Positions 4,961 through 7,198 of a stretch of DNA of 7,198 bases are shown in pieces. The stretch covers positions 1 to 7,198 of the forward strand of contig JAGWJK010000201.1 in assembly GCA_028865845.1 (NCBI GenBank). The letters run 5' to 3'. The notes beneath the pieces are model-generated. The model made no database searches. It worked only from the letters and a program-made list of their open reading frames with translations, and was not told where the DNA came from. The DNA is from Rhizobiaceae bacterium (GTDB taxonomy: Bacteria > Pseudomonadota > Alphaproteobacteria > Rhizobiales > Rhizobiaceae). Every line of letters starts with the position of its first letter. Position 1 is the stretch's first letter. The translations under genes and the position numbers were made by a program.

Positions 4961-7198
4961 ATGACATCTCAAAATCCTTCCATCGCTTCGCCGCGCGAGT
5001 CTGAAGCCAAGCAGATCGATCACAACGATTCGATCCGCGCAGCCTATTTCTCCAACGACCAGATCCGGGAGTGCGGCGCAGCCTTCGCCCGCAACGGTGC
5101 CAAGACGGTTTTGCCGGGCTTCCAGCCCTTCGATTTCTTTGCCCGTCACAAGGAAAATGAGAAAGAGATCCTGCGCGTCTACAAGTCGGCCAATGCCGAC
5201 GTGGATGCCGGCGAGTCGATCACGCCGGCGGCGGAATGGCTGCTCGACAACCACTACATCATCGAGGAAGCGATCCAGGAAGTCCGCCGCGATTTTCCGA
5301 AGAAGTTCTACGACCAGCTGCAGAAGATCACGATCGACGGCATGGTGATGCCGCGGACGCTGGCGCTCGCCTGGCTCTATGTCGCCCACACGCACAGCAC
5401 CGTGTCCAACCAGGGCCTGCTCGCTCTGGTCGAAGGCTTCCAGAGCCAGGAGATGCTGAAGATCGGCGAACTCTGGGCCGTGCCGTCGCTCGTCCGCTAC
5501 GTGCTGGTCGACAATCTGCGGCGTATCTCCAGCCGCGTCGAGCAGAGCCGGCTCACCCGCAAGAAGGCCAATGCCGCCGTCGACGAGCTGATCCGCATCA
5601 ACGACGAGGCCAAGGCCGCCGAGTTCCTGAAGACGCTCGAGCCCTATACGTCTGACAATACGTTCTCGACGCAGTTCCTCTATCGCCTGCGCGAAGGTTC
5701 GCAGACCTCAGGCTTTGCCATCACCTGGCTGGAAAAGCGGCTGACAGAGGCCGGCACCGACGCCGAAAGCGTCATGATGGCCGAGCACAACAGGCTGTCG
5801 TCGGGCAACGTGACGATGGGCAACATCATCAAGAGCCTGCGTCTCATCGACGATACCGACTGGTCGACCTGGGTCGAAGAGGTCAGCGCCGTCGACAAGC
5901 TGCTCTGGGACGAGACCGATTACGCCAAGCTCGATCCAGGCTCGCGTAACAGCTACCGCCGTGCGATCGAAAAGCTGGCACGCCGTTCCGACAAGACGGA
6001 AATGGAAATCGCCCAGGTCGCGATGAAAATGACCGAGGCCGCCAAGGCATCCGGCGAGCCGCAGCCGCATGAGCCGAATATCGGCGATTTCATTCTCGGC
6101 AAGCAGGTGCAGAAGCTTGAAAAGGCGATCGGCTTCCGCCCGAAATTCTCGCAGACCTTCGTGCGCCAGTGGCGCAAGTTCAACTGGCTGGCGATTGCCG
6201 CCCCGGTCTTGCTCCTCACCGTCATCGCGCTCTGGATCGTCGGCTATTTCATGATCCATGCCGGCATGGGCTGGGCGGAAACCGCCATCCTGCTGCTGAT
6301 GTTCTCGCTGCCGGCGTCCGAAGGCGCAACGGGCCTGTTCAATTTCGTGGTGACGATGTTCCTCACCCCGGACCGTCTCGTCGGCTACGAGTTCAAGAAG
6401 GGTATTCCGGAAGAAGCGCGCACGCTGGTCGTCGTGCCGACACTGATTTCCAACCGCGACAGCGTCGACGAGCTCGTGCGCAACATCGAGGTGCATTATC
6501 TCGCGAATCCTCTTGGCGAGGTCTATTTCGCCCTGCTCAGCGACTGGCCTGACAGCCAGGAGGAAGAGAGCGAACGCGATCTCGAAATCCTCGATTATGC
6601 CCGCCGTGAAGTCGGCAATCTGTCGGCCCGCTATGCCGAACAGGATGGCGTGCATCGCTTCTTCCTGCTGCATCGCCGCCGTCTCTACAACCCGTCGGAA
6701 GATGCCTGGATGGGCTGGGAGCGCAAGCGCGGCAAGCTGCATGAGCTGAACCTGCTGCTACGCGGCGATCGCGACACCACGTTCCTGCCGGGCGCCAATA
6801 CGGTGCCGAAGGACGTCAAATACGTCATGACGCTGGATTCCGACACGCGCCTCGTGCGCGACACGGTCACCAAGCTCGTCGGCAAGCTGCATCACCCGAT
6901 CAACCGACCGGTGTTCGATGCCGAAGCCAAGCGTGTCGTCAGCGGCTACGGCGTGCTGCAGCCGCGCGTCACGCCGTCGCTGACGACGGGCAAGGACGCT
7001 TCGGTGTTCCAGCGCGTCTTCTCGGTCAATCGCGGTCTCGACCCTTACGTCTTCGCCGTCTCCGACGTCTATCAGGACCTCGTCGAGGAAGGCACGTTCA
7101 CCGGCAAGGGCCTCTATCACGTCGATGCCTTCGAAGCTTCGCTGAAGGGCAAGATCGAAGAAAATGCCGTCCTCAGCCACGACCTTCTCGAAGGCTCG
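4961..7198 (+). CDS. ndvB: Cyclic beta-1,2-glucan synthase (NdvB/ChvB), N-terminal part
   Basis: The frame is open for 746 codons to the window edge, about a quarter of the roughly 2,800-residue family length. NdvB/ChvB is an inner-membrane enzyme that uses UDP-glucose to build a protein-linked beta-1,2-glucan, limits its length and cyclises it; NdvA/ChvA exports the product to the periplasm for osmotic adaptation and plant or animal host interaction. Visible parts are the family N-terminal region (EWLLDNHYIIEEAIQEVRRD at 92-111), two membrane segments (about 408-431 and 439-468), and a GT84/GT2-like catalytic core. The core shows LVVVPTLI (489-496), the DxD-type motif DSD (626-628), GKGLY (715-719) and HDLLEG (740-745), the last a likely catalytic-acid region. 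The (Q/R)xxRW motif and later domains lie beyond the window. ATG 4961 has no Shine-Dalgarno sequence; GTG 4883 in the same frame, behind AAAAGGG, would add 26 residues. Confidence 0.93.
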   Translation, partial: MTSQNPSIASPRESEAKQIDHNDSIRAAYFSNDQIRECGAAFARNGAKTVLPGFQPFDFFARHKENEKEILRVYKSANADVDAGESITPAAEWLLDNHYIIEEAIQEVRRDFPKKFYDQLQKITIDGMVMPRTLALAWLYVAHTHSTVSNQGLLALVEGFQSQEMLKIGELWAVPSLVRYVLVDNLRRISSRVEQSRLTRKKANAAVDELIRINDEAKAAEFLKTLEPYTSDNTFSTQFLYRLREGSQTSGFAITWLEKRLTEAGTDAESVMMAEHNRLSSGNVTMGNIIKSLRLIDDTDWSTWVEEVSAVDKLLWDETDYAKLDPGSRNSYRRAIEKLARRSDKTEMEIAQVAMKMTEAAKASGEPQPHEPNIGDFILGKQVQKLEKAIGFRPKFSQTFVRQWRKFNWLAIAAPVLLLTVIALWIVGYFMIHAGMGWAETAILLLMFSLPASEGATGLFNFVVTMFLTPDRLVGYEFKKGIPEEARTLVVVPTLISNRDSVDELVRNIEVHYLANPLGEVYFALLSDWPDSQEEESERDLEILDYARREVGNLSARYAEQDGVHRFFLLHRRRLYNPSEDAWMGWERKRGKLHELNLLLRGDRDTTFLPGANTVPKDVKYVMTLDSDTRLVRDTVTKLVGKLHHPINRPVFDAEAKRVVSGYGVLQPRVTPSLTTGKDASVFQRVFSVNRGLDPYVFAVSDVYQDLVEEGTFTGKGLYHVDAFEASLKGKIEENAVLSHDLLEGS

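Noticed and set aside
4807..5004. 65-codon frame crossing the ndvB start
   Set aside because: It runs into ndvB in another frame and has non-coding composition. Its internal ATG at 4879 shares the weak AAAAGGG with GTG 4883, so translation is conceivable but unsupported.
5708..6742. Minus-strand open frame of 344 codons inside ndvB
   Set aside because: It lies entirely opposite conserved ndvB coding sequence, has no recognisable domain, and has the composition of an antisense artefact.
1..7198. Search by eye for CRISPR repeats, insertion-sequence ends, tRNA genes, toxin-antitoxin or defence genes
   Set aside because: No regularly spaced repeats, transposase motifs, cloverleaf or defence domains were seen; the window is an ordinary chromosomal segment apart from the structured gaps.

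Overview
The window reads as chromosomal DNA of an alphaproteobacterium of the Rhizobium/Agrobacterium group. The main reason is the 5' part of a cyclic beta-1,2-glucan synthase gene (ndvB/chvB), a marker of Rhizobiales. The GC-rich, C/G-ending codon use and the style of the ABC-transporter and XRE-cupin genes agree with this. All supported genes lie on the + strand.

Layout: (1) Positions 1-2657 hold the end of a peptide/nickel-type (Dpp/Opp/Nik family) ABC importer operon: the tail of permease 1, complete permease 2, then two ATPases. All three junctions are 4-base ATGA overlaps, so the genes are almost certainly translationally coupled. The substrate-binding protein gene is not in the window, so the substrate cannot be named. 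(2) Positions 2658-3390 hold two small genes with good ribosome binding sites: a 62-residue protein of unknown function behind a hairpin-rich leader, and a 52-residue protein with one C-terminal membrane helix. (3) Positions 3391-3852 are a 462-base stretch with no convincing gene but several inverted repeats. One is a 9-bp perfect hairpin, and another is a long dyad just upstream of the next gene. (4) Positions 3853-4539 encode an XRE-type helix-turn-helix regulator with a C-terminal cupin domain. (5) Positions 4540-4960 are a 421-base stretch with a tiny open frame behind a strong Shine-Dalgarno sequence, a 13-bp two-part hairpin, and further inverted repeats up to the ndvB start. (6) From 4961 to the window edge the frame is open for 746 codons and encodes the N-terminal quarter of NdvB: the N-terminal region, two membrane segments and most of the glycosyltransferase core.

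Functionally the window joins three apparently independent modules: nutrient import, a small-molecule-responsive regulator, and synthesis of the periplasmic cyclic glucan used in osmotic adaptation and host interaction. I see no mobile element, CRISPR array, tRNA, rRNA or defence system, and no clearly new multi-gene system. The points most worth a second look are the structured leaders: the 4652-4947 region ahead of ndvB, the uncertain ndvB start, the dyad upstream of the regulator, and the hairpin in the 462-base gap.
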